Positions 37,197 through 47,872 of a stretch of DNA of 64,000 nt are shown here, one piece after another. The notes under the pieces were generated by a model, which saw only the letters and a program-made list of their open reading frames with translations, was not told the origin of the DNA and did not search any database. The position numbers were made by a program, and so were the translations under genes. Source of the stretch: Arthrobotrys musiformis (lineage: Eukaryota > Ascomycota > Orbiliomycetes > Orbiliales > Orbiliaceae); contig JAVHJL010000004.1 of assembly GCA_036971715.1 (NCBI GenBank), positions 620,001-684,000 of the forward strand, written 5' to 3'. Position 1 is the first letter of the stretch, and every line of letters starts with the position of its first letter.

Positions 37197-38195
37197 TTAC
37201 TCCTCCTCTTCCTCCAAGCAAGCCATATGTCCCATCTTATCCGCATACTCATCAACCCCCCTCTTCTCCCCCTTCTCATCCTTGGTCAAATCAACGCTAT
37301 GATCCCATCCAACCATCATGGTCCATTCATTCCATAACCTCTCATCCATCTGCAAAAACCACTTACTCCTCCTCAGCCACTCATGGTCACTAACCTCGCT
37401 CCTCCTCGTTCTGGTCCACAGATCGAACGCCTGCGAATACCTTTCCTCGCCTAATCGTCGACGGATCTGTCCCGCCAACTGTGCGTTATGCGTGAGCAAG
37501 TGCTTCATCTCCGCATTACGGTCGGGGAGCGGGAGAAGCATGGATTTAGGCATCATGTGTAATTGAATCGTGTGTTCTTCTTCATCTTCCTTTTGCGGCG
37601 GGAGCGATGGTACTTGCTGTTTCTCCAGTTTCTGGGAGACGGCGTTCAATGCCGGTGGCGAGATGTGGGAGTACGCATCTCGTGAGTTTTTACGGCTCGG
37701 AGGGCCCGAGGGAAATCTGGGGGCGTAGCTGTATGGTGATAATGGTTCTACGTCGAATTCAAGGTCTCCGGCTGAGGAGAGAGAGCCTTGGCGTTCGTAA
37801 TGAGTGGTGTCCAGAGTTGGATGTGGCTGAGGGGATTGTTTTGGACTGCCGGAGTGTGGGGAGTGGTGGGTGCTACTGCTACGGATTATAAGGCATGCAC
37901 CGGGCGAGGAACCCAACGAGGGGCTCTGGGAGCGTCGACCGGAACGATTGGAGGTCAGAGAGTATGAATACGATGGTGACCGGCCCAAATTATTATTATT
38001 ATTGTTATTATGATAGTGGTGGTCATCTTCGGAAAGGTAAGAGTCTGCCGACCCGCGACGGCGGGCTGGGTGGACGAATTTATTGGTTGGAGACGTCAGG
38101 TGGGTGAATGCTTGATTCGACCCGGAGGAGCTTGGTGGAGTCAAAATGGGGGTTTGACCCGTTGTGGAGAAGGGAATCGATGTTGGACGGGACAT
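37197..38195 (-). CDS. Ser/Pro/Asn-rich protein, uncharacterised, intronless
   Basis: A single 332-codon open frame starting MSRPTSIPFSTTGQTPILTP. The first ~200 residues are low complexity, rich in Ser, Pro, His and Asn, with a run of seven Asn near residue 64 encoded by a trinucleotide microsatellite, and many SP/SPS phosphorylation-like sites. The C-terminal ~110 residues look folded and helical: LLTHNAQLAGQIRRRLGEER, then DHEWLRRSKWFLQMDERLWNEW, ending in a run of five Glu. I do not recognise the family by name; the C-terminal Trp-rich helical part would be the region to search with. The start was chosen as the first ATG of a long frame with coding-like composition. Confidence 0.7.
   Translation of the reverse strand: MSRPTSIPFSTTGQTPILTPPSSSGSNQAFTHLTSPTNKFVHPARRRGSADSYLSEDDHHYHNNNNNNNLGRSPSYSYSLTSNRSGRRSQSPSLGSSPGACLIIRSSSTHHSPHSGSPKQSPQPHPTLDTTHYERQGSLSSAGDLEFDVEPLSPYSYAPRFPSGPPSRKNSRDAYSHISPPALNAVSQKLEKQQVPSLPPQKEDEEEHTIQLHMMPKSMLLPLPDRNAEMKHLLTHNAQLAGQIRRRLGEERYSQAFDLWTRTRRSEVSDHEWLRRSKWFLQMDERLWNEWTMMVGWDHSVDLTKDEKGEKRGVDEYADKMGHMACLEEEEE
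37985..38012. repeat. In-frame trinucleotide microsatellite encoding poly-Asn
   Basis: (ATT)n-like repeat on + (AAT/AAC codons on -), inside the coding region of the Ser/Asn-rich protein. Copy number is likely variable between strains. Confidence 0.8.
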
Positions 38196-40445
38196 CTTAT
38201 TTCTTTTTCTCCGATTCTTTCTCGGAATATTAAATTTCCGGGTAGTTGGTGATTATTATGTAGACCACAGTGAGTGTAGATGAAGCTCAACTGAAGGCGG
38301 TAATGATGATGAGGAGGATGATTGTCGAGTAAATTATGGTTGGACAGGAGGTTTATAAGGTTATGAGCGAAGGGGTGCGTCAGTGGTAGCACAGCGACCA
38401 AGCTGGAGCTGGAGCTGGAGCTGCGCCTAAAACGATAAGCCCTGTTGCTGGCTGGGTTGGGCTGGCTGGCACTTCAGGTTGTTTTTAAGCCGAAAGTGCG
38501 CCCGGTTGGACGAATTCCATAAAACGGTGTCGATGTGGCTTCAATGCAAAAAAGCTATCCGATAAGGCTGCTTCGGAGTCTTTAAATGCCCTTCGATTGA
38601 TCCAGAAGGGTAATATATAAAAATGAGATAAAAATTTAACAAGAAAATTCTGGATGCAAGTTGCGAATATTAATTAGCCATGCGTCAAAGCTTCTCCACA
38701 GCGGGATTTAACGAACGGTTTATATACCCCGCTAGTATGCCCCAGGAAAGAGGAAGAGACACAAGACAAGAAGAAAAAAACGTCCCCCAGGTTTTGCAGT
38801 AGACGCTAATGAAAAAGGTAGATATCGATGGTTATCGACTGATCGAGCGATATTTCGGGAAGAAAAACAAAAAATCAGAGTATCTTGTGGGTATTATCCA
38901 ATGGGTATCGTGGATGCAAGGCCGGGGCAAGGTGTGGTTGCACCAATTTTCAATCCAGTTCAAGCCAAAAAAAAATTAAAGAAAAGAAAAGAAGGTACAC
39001 GCAATATTATGTATCGTCGTCGTTGTAGAGATAATGACCAGGCTCTTAAGGGGAGTCAATTTGGCATATCACTTCTCGGAGGAAGGGTACGTACCTCAGT
39101 CCTGGTCTTAAGTACTCGCAAAAAAGCAGCACCATGCTGTAGCAAGCTAGGATTCAATTCATGAAATCAACGAAGCTATCACGAAAAGAGGGCGAACGCA
39201 AAGTGTGGCCACCTGCAATTTGCCGGCACATTATACCTTGCATGAACAAGTTCAGTTTTTTTTTGCTCGAAATTTTGGCACCTTGCAGCGTGATAACTTA
39301 TTGGGGGGAAAGACACTCTTAGTGTATAAGCTTGGGCTTCGTCGAAACTGGATTGGATGCTCAGGAATTGGCAATTGAGGCATTTCCTGGCACCGAGCTA
39401 TGCAGCTTCCTCGTGGGATTCCCTCGCTCGCATTTCCCCCCCGTCTCCATTCACTTTTGTCATATAATGGAAATTCCAGACATGGCAAGCAGTATGATCT
39501 TCTTTTCACAGCCGATATTATTTTTTTCGGACGAAACCGGAACGGGATAAGCTCGAAAAAAATGCCTGGCTAGCTGAAAGCTTTCATGGGTCGGTCCGAT
39601 ATTTAACAAAGCCGATTTCGAAGGGAGAGGAATGGATGGACCGAGATTCCGTGGTCTGGAGAGGTAGCCGAGTCCGCGCGATGCCTGGAAGTCCTTCCCT
39701 TGGTTTTTAGTGGTCAGTAAGTTCGCCTTGTCCGGACTCGGTCAGTGCTTCAGCTCAACCGAATTCTTCGGGTTTCGATTTCATATCGATATCGTCACGA
39801 TAGCACCAGATAAAGAAAGAGAAGAAAAAAAAAAACGAAGGCTGTGGTGGTTAGCATCTCTTAAAACACTGAGAGCCGGGAAGACGAATGAAGAAAAAAA
39901 AAGAAAAAAGAATTTTGTCTATTTTACACTCTACGGCTGGTAACGACAATTCCCAACGAATTAATGATAAAAAAAGTCCGAGGCGAAAAAAGGTATCACC
40001 GACACCAAACCGCCATATCCTTTCCTCCTCCTCTCAACTGCTTTCCTTCCTCCACCGGTTGCTTTCTCTATGACGGAATGAAGAAAAACGCTCAAAGACA
40101 AATAGGAATGGGAGTTTCTGTCGTGGCCGAAGGCAAAAGGAGGGGGTATTCTGTACAATGAATTCGGTAAGCTCCTCTTATGGAAACTGATCGCAATATT
40201 CCGATCAGCAACCAAAAACGAAGCGGGGTTTTGCACCAGGCAGGCCAAACGAGGCAGCCGGTGCGTGAGATAGGTTGGGGTTATCTGAGAGGGGAGAGGG
40301 TTCTAATTATTTCGATCACAAAGGAAAAAAAAAAGAGAAACAGAGCATGGAGAGGCGTCTGGGCCGTCATTCGTGATTCATTAGGGCGTTTAGGCGGTGC
40401 TGCTCTTGAGGTAGCTGTAGAAATTAAAAACGACATTGTTAGAAT
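38196..40445. other. Intergenic, no supported gene
   Basis: Likely promoter of the Ser/Asn-rich gene (with a GGAGCT repeat at 38403-38422) and 3' region of cytochrome c. Short A-rich frames with lysine runs are not credible genes. Confidence 0.5.
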
Positions 40446-41472
40446 CTAAGATTTGGCACGGGAGGAAGAGTTGACCGGGGTGACATACGAGATCAAGTCG
40501 TTCCTGTCCTTGTCCTTCTTGAGACCACCGAAGGCCATCTTGGTACCAGGCATGAACTTCTTTGGGTTCTCAAGGTAGTCGAACTAATGACAGACGGGGC
40601 AAGAAAATGTTAGCAAAGGTCCAGTTTTTGCATGATCGATCTGATAAGAGACAAAGGAAAAAAGATACAGCGCTAGTGCATGCTCATGCTGTACTGTTTG
40701 ACAGCCCTGCTGCACCGTTGGATATTGCGACTGGGTTGTGCAATTCGGCCCAAAAAGCCATGGCAAAAAATTTTTTGTTTGCGACGCAAGAACTGCAAAG
40801 AGCCTATCGACGTCATCCTTAATGCAGGGTAATCCGGCCTCGACAGGCCAGCTCGACCACTAGAATGATACGCAATGATGCTATCGTCCCATATAGTCGC
40901 CGTTTTTGTGTACCCTTCGTAGCGATCCAGGTGAATCCGGCAGGTTTGTGGCAGTGTACAGACGGGATCATGCCACAGAACAGGTACGAAGGTCGAGGTT
41001 CGGGGCAGAGGCGGGGCGCCACAAACGTAGCGAGCGATTGAAGAAATTTCTTTCAACTTACGAGAGTTTGATCAGCCCATGTGACGGCAGCCTTCTTGCT
41101 AGCATCAGAGTAGCTGAAGGAGTCTGTAGCTTGTCCAGAGACTCTGCCGAAGAGACCGTGGAGATTTGGACCGGTCTTCGAGGAACCACCCTTCTCAACA
41201 GTGTGGCACGAAGCGCATCGGGTCTACAGGACAAGATTTTCACGTCAGCCTTCTTATCTCCTTCCCTCCTACCCCTTCGACAGCAACGATGGATTGTAGT
41301 CGGAGCGAACATACCTTGAACAACTTCTCACCGGCCTTCTCGTTACCTGTAAGAATAGCAATTGACCATGTTAGCCACCAGACTCCTTCTCTCTTGTCGT
41401 CCCTTCTGTCCTATTCCTGGATCTCCATCGAAAACAGCACACCGTGGAGTGCATACCTGCAGCGAAAGGCAT
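40446..41472 (-). CDS. cyc1: Cytochrome c
   Basis: Four exons: 41472-41457, 41346-41315, 41223-41062 and 40583-40446, giving 115 residues. Heme attachment CASCH (Cys19, Cys22, axial His23) is followed by the conserved TGPNLHGLFGR; the second axial ligand is Met86 in PGTKMAF, then GLKKDKDRNDLISY. This is the mobile electron carrier between complexes III and IV in the mitochondrial intermembrane space; heme is attached by heme lyase, and there is no cleaved presequence. The first exon codes only MPFAA plus one base. The third intron (41061-40584) is 478 nt, about five times longer than its neighbours. The C-terminus (VNSSSRAKS) is slightly longer than in many species. Confidence 0.97.
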
Positions 41473-41654
41473 CTTGTCTATATAATCAAAAAGTCAAGGA
41501 AGACTAGAAAAGAATTTGTTCTTAAAGAGAGTGTCGTGAAAGACGTCGGCTGTGAGGATGGAATAGAAAATGCTTATGGATGAGTGAATTTTAAGAGGAA
41601 GAAGAAGTATGAGGGAAGAAAAGTCGTAGCACTTTTAAATGGGGGTGGTCACGG

Positions 41655-41677
41655 AAAAAAAAAAAAAAAAAAAAAAA
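41655..41677. repeat. Poly-A tract, 23 nt, in the cytochrome c promoter region
   Basis: Located about 185 bp upstream of the cytochrome c start codon; on the transcribed orientation it is poly-T. A nucleosome-excluding role is inference. Confidence 0.85.
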
Positions 41678-41942
41678 TTAAATAGCTTAACGTACTGCAC
41701 CACTAATAACTCTGCCATATAAAGGCCCTTCTGGAAAAAATTCCCTTACACGACACTAAAAACAGGCCTAATTCCATAAAACTCTTCAAACCCGACCAGG
41801 GGAAACTGGCTATCGGCCATCTTCCTCATCGGTCAGCCCGCTCGCATGGCCATTCGGATTCGATTTGGACGACCATTTTCTGTGTGGCCGTGGCCTTTCG
41901 TCCGGGTTCACCCGCCAGAAGCTAAAGTTAGCAGGAGCGCAG

Positions 41943-41947
41943 CCAAT
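41943..41947 (+). promoter_or_regulatory. CCAAT box, possible HAP-complex site for cytochrome c
   Basis: The sequence GCAGCCAATCAG lies about 470 bp upstream of the cytochrome c ATG. Fungal HAP/CBC complexes bind CCAAT(C/T) and control respiratory genes, including cytochrome c in yeast. The short motif occurs by chance often, so this is suggestive only. Confidence 0.3.
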
Positions 41948-42278
41948 CAGAACTGCGCCATTAACAACACCCCACGCTTTGCCTTCTAACCGAGACCGCA
42001 CCACAGCACGAGCTCCAGCGCTTCGATTAAGTTAGGTCGAAACTAACCAGTTCTGGCGAGGAAGTTTATAGCAGTGTTTAAATACCTGTCTCGAGACTAC
42101 AGAGGTCCGTTTTATAAATTTATATTTATGGAGACTGTGGGAAGTTCACAGAGAAGCAAAATCATATATATATGTAGAGTGTACAATGCAATGCAATGCT
42201 GTATAAATCAAAACCCTGATATTTATAAAATCTCAACTTTCAATCAGTCAATTGGGGAACCTAGAGACTATCGATCAG

Positions 42279-43523
42279 ACACTAATATTTAGCGGCGTCG
42301 CCCTATGCTTTTGCATATTGTCGACGAATATCTGTGGTTGATCCGCGGTCACTAGCCCCTCGTACCTCTCCCTGAATGCCGGCATTTTATTGTAGGGGTC
42401 TGTATCTTTGATAAACTTTCGTAGGATTCGTTCTTTCAATTTTCCTGCGGGCTGTAAACGCTTTTCACAGCCTTGAACTGCTCCGGCAATTCGCTCTGTG
42501 CATGTCGTCGACACGTATTAAACGATGGATTTCCAGGTTTCGACGAAGATAGACTGGAATTTGCCACTGATTCCATGCTAAATTCTGACAGGTTGTACAC
42601 CGGGAGGCTTTCGGTTGACTCTATTGGGGGCTCTGGAGTTATCTTAAAGCCCATTAGATGCTTCACTATGGCATTTTTCGTCCCCAATAGGTCTTTGCTT
42701 CCGTGCGCAGGGCCAGACGAATGGTCGTCTGCCAAATTTCTATATTTTAGCTTGTATCACTCGGAAGGCTTGTGGGTATATTCTGCCCAGTCGGAAAGAG
42801 GATGTGGCTTTTATGCTTACATTTGCCCATAATCCTGGTGGTAGTTCTGAATATATCGGTTGTAATACCTTCATTTTCGGGTGGCTATATGGATCCGCAA
42901 TCGATTGTATTTCGACAGAAAGACTCGATGTTAAACGTTAGTGGTGTAGACTTCTTCATGGGTCGTCGAAAGATATCTGTAGTTTTAACCGCGTCTGAGC
43001 TTCCGCTGATACTCGACGATTTGCATTTGCTAGTTGGGAAGTCTGATTCTATCTTCAATACCAAACCAGACCCTCGGACGATTAGATTCAATTCCCCGAG
43101 GGTACATTATTGTTCGCTCCAGGTTTCGTCAAACGAATAACTGTTAACATGTCGCGACAGCATCGGTAACGAGGCCAAGCTGAGGCTTTGAGTTGGTGAT
43201 ATTAATAGTGACGAGTGCTTGAACTGTAAGAAACTAGAATGCCCGGATACCCAGACCTAAACGTTATAACTTTACACGAGCTTAGCCTCAGGTTCTACAT
43301 TGTATCTATTTGTACGATACCGGCCATAAATGGCAGTGGCGAGAAAATTGCAACAGACAACACTTACCACCAACAATCCAGAGAATCCACCTTTGCACCG
43401 ATCCAACCTCCTTGCACGAGAGAGTCTGTATCTATAATATGGGTCCGTCGCGAGTCCAGAGTCATGGGAATCGAGGGGTACACAATGCTGGTAGTCTCGA
43501 GTGTAGAGATCGAAAAGCTTCAT
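42279..43523 (-). pseudogene. Possible degenerate or mis-assembled multi-exon gene, function unknown
   Basis: Several coding-like stretches lie in order on the minus strand but do not join cleanly. 43523-43371 (LDSHDSGLATDPYYRYRL) has a GTAAGT donor, matching an acceptor near 43222 in phase and opening ~38 codons. Further pieces are 43091-42885 and 42735-42436 (KHLMGFKITPEPPIESTES, SMESVANSSLSSSKPGNPSF). The last piece, ending in HRATPLNISV (stop near 42279), is one base out of frame with the previous one within the run GAAAATTGAAAG at about 42438, with no intron to explain it. It may be a pseudogene, a lineage-specific gene whose introns I cannot place, or chance. No domain is recognised. 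Confidence 0.3.
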
Positions 43524-43834
43524 ACATATCCCGCATAAGGATTTCTCTAAAGACTACTTTTATTCTTTAATTTCACCTTTCCGCATTCCGGGCTGCTCTT
43601 CGAATTCCTCGGAAAGTTTCAGGTGTGCGCTCGCGTTAGGCTTCGAAAACATATTTTTGGAGCATTGGTGGGCACCCGTGGGAGGCTGGGTACGGGACCA
43701 GTTGTAGGTATATTTTGTAAATTCGCTTCCCTTTTGTCCCTCTCCAGGACCCTTTTCAAGATCTCTTCTTCTTGACTCTTTCCCCTGGGTCCGGTTTGAG
43801 ACAAACCTTTTCCTATTTTATAATTTAGCCTCAA

Positions 43835-44560
43835 AATTACTAAGTATCTATATGGGGCCGCTATACCTATCCAGCGGCCACGGCCTAACTAGGTCCCCCT
43901 TCTATGTGGTCATTCAGCTGCCATTCTACAGTGATCACCCCCGCACTACCCAAAATCAAGGGCTATATGCACCATGTACATACATGTAATATTAATATTG
44001 TGAGATCAAAGAAAGAACCGATCGCGTTAACATTATTCCAGTCCGGCCTCACTCGAAACGTACCCAGGCACTCCTACCTGCTTGCAAGTGACAGGGACTT
44101 CGCAATCACCTCTATCTATCACTAAGTCAGCCCCGAGAGCCTGTTTAACCTGGATCATGTACCGACATCGTAATATGCGGTGGAGGATACTTTACTATCA
44201 TTAATTCATAGTGTGTATTATTTACTATCATATATACATACATTACGACATTGTCCCCTATTAGTGTTTCTTTGAGAGAGCACGCGGGCGACTTAATTCT
44301 TGTAATATGCTACCTAACTAGGTATTAACCACTAAATTTCCAACTACATATTGATAGAAGACGACTAGGAGACGGCATTTTAAGTTAAATCAAAGACAAG
44401 CTCAGAATATCTCAATATTTCGTCTCGCCTCTCCCAGGTCTGGGTACGAGATAAGTCTCGCCTGTACAAAAGCCGATCCCTCGATCCCGAGTTTCTCTTG
44501 GGCTAGTGATACTACATTATCGACTACCGCGTTTCCTATCTCTGCTAGCGCATTTTCCTT
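43835..44560. other. Intergenic, no supported gene
   Basis: About 0.7 kb, AT-rich. No feature seen. Confidence 0.5.
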
Positions 44561-47500
44561 TTAAAAGGTGTGAATATGGTCAGTTCTCGCAATGATTGAG
44601 GCAGGTAGGCGCGCTTCAAAACATACCCCTGCTGCTAATCTCCCAATCTCATCCACCGCTTTCTCGCCCCATTCCTTGAAAAGAGCCATTTTCTTCTTAT
44701 ATTCTTCCTCATTGATATATGTGAGGCCATCCATCTTGTTAATTCCAGGCATTATATACGTTTGTGAAACCCCAATATAAACCCCGGCAATTCTATGGAT
44801 GAGAGTAAAACGGCCATGTAGGTTCAACGCCGTCATGATAGCCGACTATGAATACCTATTAGTTAAAGTTGGTCAGGGCGGGATATAAAGAGATATTTAC
44901 CGCCTTGTGCTCATTATTTTGCTCCCGCGTTCTCGATATTACTTGTTTCTGGAAGTTTCCTATCGATGTCTGCTTATTGAAGTGCCTCAGGTGCCGTGCC
45001 ATCGTATCCTCGACATAGCCTGACACCTCCACGAAAAAATCTGACATCTTCTTAATGTATTGGTTCAGGTCCTTGAGCGCACGGATCGAGCGTTCCAGGA
45101 TGTCATCTATTGTTTTCTATATCTTTGTCAGCCAAAAACTCTGAAAGTAACAGGTCGATTATATTTCTCACCAGGTCGAGAGTTGCATCAGATAGCTTAG
45201 CAAGGTCGTTACATGCATCCTCGAAAGCCTTCGCGGATCTAGGTTGGTTTTGCAAGAGTGCCGTATAATTATCCTGAGACTCGCGGAATTTTTCTTCGGC
45301 CTCTGCGACCTTCTCCTGGCAGACCCCAAATTCCTCTATGACACATGTCTGATCATGATTAATATACTCGTCTCGCTTGGCTTGAAGCTCCTTGAGCTGG
45401 TTTTGCAAATTTTGTGTGTGCGTCTCCTGTTCTTTACGTCCAGCAATTTTCTTAAAAATCTTTTTGAACCACCATGATGACCCTATCAGAAACTTCAGTT
45501 AGCCCGACATAACTTGTCCTGAAGTATACAGGTAGTCGTCAAAATACCGCTTTTTGCAATCGTAAGTAGCTCAGAATTTATTCCACTAATCTGGGCCTGA
45601 ATTTCTTCACACGGGTTCTCTTTGAGGACCCGAGTCATCTTTTCTTGGGCAGCCTGAAGATTGCTTTTCGCTTCTTCCCATTCTCTTTCCAACGCTGCTT
45701 TCTGAGTCTCAGCTAATTGAAGCTGGCGGGCATATTCGTCGTTGGAAGCCTTTTCTGCATCCTTGGCCGCAGCCTTTTTCACATCCTCCTTCTGTTTGTT
45801 CTTCTTATCTGTAAAACACATCATGAGCGCTGCCGCTCACACAGCATTGATGTAATAGGTGGTGGTTTTATACATACGCAACGCTTCGATAGTTGCTCTT
45901 TGAAGCGCTTTTATGAATTCTAGAAGTGCATCAAATTCAGTTTGCATGAGAGTTGCTTCACTCTTGCAGGTGGCTGCTGCTTCGGATAGGTCGTTCATCC
46001 ATTCTGTCAGACTAGAAAAGTCAGGCTGAGAGTCGTTGAGTAACAAAACGATTTGTGCTAACTACTTGAAAGATTTTGGTTAACTGGTATTCAAAGACCC
46101 AACGAATCACACGAGCAAAGGATCACGACATACGGGCCCTGATACCCCTGTAACGAAGTCAGCAAGGTTCTGGAGTTTTCTCATCCCTCGTTCAGCTTGA
46201 GTGAATGCTGTCTTCCCAAGCTCGCAACATTCGTCCAAACTCGTACCGAGGAATTCAGAACTATTGATGTTAGTGAATTCCGTCTCCTTCATCGGTAGGC
46301 TGACATGAGAACTAACCGTTCGGTTGCGATTTCCTTAGTCCCCGGCCCCGCTAGCCGAATATTGACCTCAATGCTACCAGCGCCTGGTGAGGACCCAGAA
46401 ACGAGACAACTCGCCATGACACAAATAGCCGCCGGAGCCGCCTTCAAATATGGAGCCCATTGCAAATTGCCGGCCAGCTCGGCGGACATACGTTGAACTA
46501 AGCCCGGCAATTGTCTTTGTACGGCGTTCATCCTTTGAGTTCGTTCGAGATCTTGGCCATGGATTGGAGCCGGGCTTTCTGAAGTTACCGCTCCTACAAT
46601 TAGGAATCCATCCGTTGTGCGCGTGCGCTTGTACAACGGTAAATATTCTAGCATAGCCTTTAATGCGGAAGCTGCCGTTGCTGCTGCAAAGTCTTGCCAA
46701 TTTTTATTCTTATGAGAGTCTGCATAGTCGGATACACCTTTGACCACGATGCATTGAATTAAGGCAGCAATTCCTGCCCCTTCCATCTCAAAGGCAATAA
46801 TCTTCTTGGACTTTGCAAGTTCATCTCGCCGTTTTCCAGATTTGATAACAGTGTCGCCCGACCCGACAAGCCCGATATGAATGGACGGCCGATGGGCGTT
46901 TTCATCCTCTCGTTTTTGTATCCCCTTGAGCCTTTCCCTGGACACGGGGTTTTCCCCGTCAGCGCATTTCAAATCCTTGCATGAAGAGTCTAGAGCAACT
47001 TTGCACGCTGAGTCCTGCCCATCATTGCAAGTTTTGCATGTTGGGCCATGCTTATGGCGGTGACCTGGGTCGAATAGAACGTCGTTTACCGCTCCAAGAT
47101 ATTTATATTTGCCACTGCGGTCCGGGTGCCCCTCTGCGACTTTGATTTGAATGTCTTTAAGATGCTCCACCATCTTTTCTTGAACCTTGTCTCGGCCATC
47201 CACGGTTTTTAAATTAGACAACTGGTCGCGAATAAATCCGTCAGGGTGTTTTGCACCACCTTCCCAGTTCTCCCCGGTCGAGTGACCTCCAGGATAGTCC
47301 TTGCCGAAATCCCATTGGAGAATCCCGTCGCTGATCACCACGTCGCCTAGCAGGATTTCTTTCTCAATATTACCGGCCCTGGGTACACCGCCACAGATTC
47401 CGGCGAGGAAGGCTAGCTTTATGTTGGGATAGTCATGCCTAGTGACAGTGGATGCCTTGCCGGCAGCATTGGCCTTGCCCATGTTAGAGAGCAGCGCCAG

Positions 47501-47665
47501 GACCACCTTGTGCTCACAGATATAGCCGACTTTATACCTGCGGTCCTGTGCACTTTGATCCCACGATTCATCAAAGGCGAGGTTGACGGCATCAAACTCA
47601 AGCGCTAGTGCACATATTATCGCTACGTTGATCTCTTCAGGGCGAGGGCACTCCCGGGTAGACAT
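44561..47665 (-). CDS. Nucleoside-phosphorylase-domain protein fused to long helical region with cationic amphipathic segment (NLR-like, no NTPase)
   Basis: Seven exons: 47665-46317, 46260-46146, 46061-45878, 45808-45548, 45482-45172, 45116-44901 and 44845-44561; phases all match and give 906 residues. Residues 13-342 form a complete PNP_UDP domain: NVAIICALALEF, glycine loop GICGGVP (89-95), LGDVVISDG, SGDTVIKSG, FEMEGAG (292-298) and VVKGVSDYAD (307-316) with the catalytic-type Asp. It holds a His/Cys-rich insert (201-234). Residues ~450-906 are helical, with heptad-like charged coiled coils. These break at ~636-653 by SGSSWWFKKIFKKIAGRK, a tryptophan-rich cationic amphipathic stretch. The C-terminus (IAGVYIGVSQTYIMPGI) resembles ends of uncharacterised fungal helical proteins I have seen. 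PNP domains cap many fungal NLRs; no NACHT/NB-ARC, WD, ankyrin or TPR is present. The first in-frame Met is 40 codons upstream (47785); 47665 gives the usual domain start. Function in self/non-self death is inferred. Confidence 0.85.
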
Positions 47666-47851
47666 AGTGGGATCAGTGCTAGCACGTGCTGCGTGCGCTC
47701 GTAATATTGAGCGGAGCCTAAGCTTCTGAGTTTGAGATACTGTGGTTTGCTTCGAAACTTTCAAGCAAAGGGTAAAGACGGTCAAATTCCAGGCTGGAGT
47801 AGTGGGTTGGGTTGCCTGAGTTCAGTAATATGAAAGCAGTATCAACCTAGG

Positions 47852-47872
47852 TGAGGCTGGGAACGAGACTAG
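47852..47872 (+). repeat. Copy of dispersed ~20-bp repeat
   Basis: TGAGGCTGGGAACGAGACTAG, one transition away from the copies at 50101 (+) and 23249-23270 (-). Confidence 0.65.

Noticed and set aside
46305..46496. Open frames on + overlapping the PNP-fusion gene
   Set aside because: They are shadows of the real minus-strand coding frame.
44561..47665. Interpretation as a metabolic purine nucleoside phosphorylase
   Set aside because: The domain is intact, but the ~550 extra residues of helices and the Cys-rich insert do not fit a housekeeping phosphorylase.
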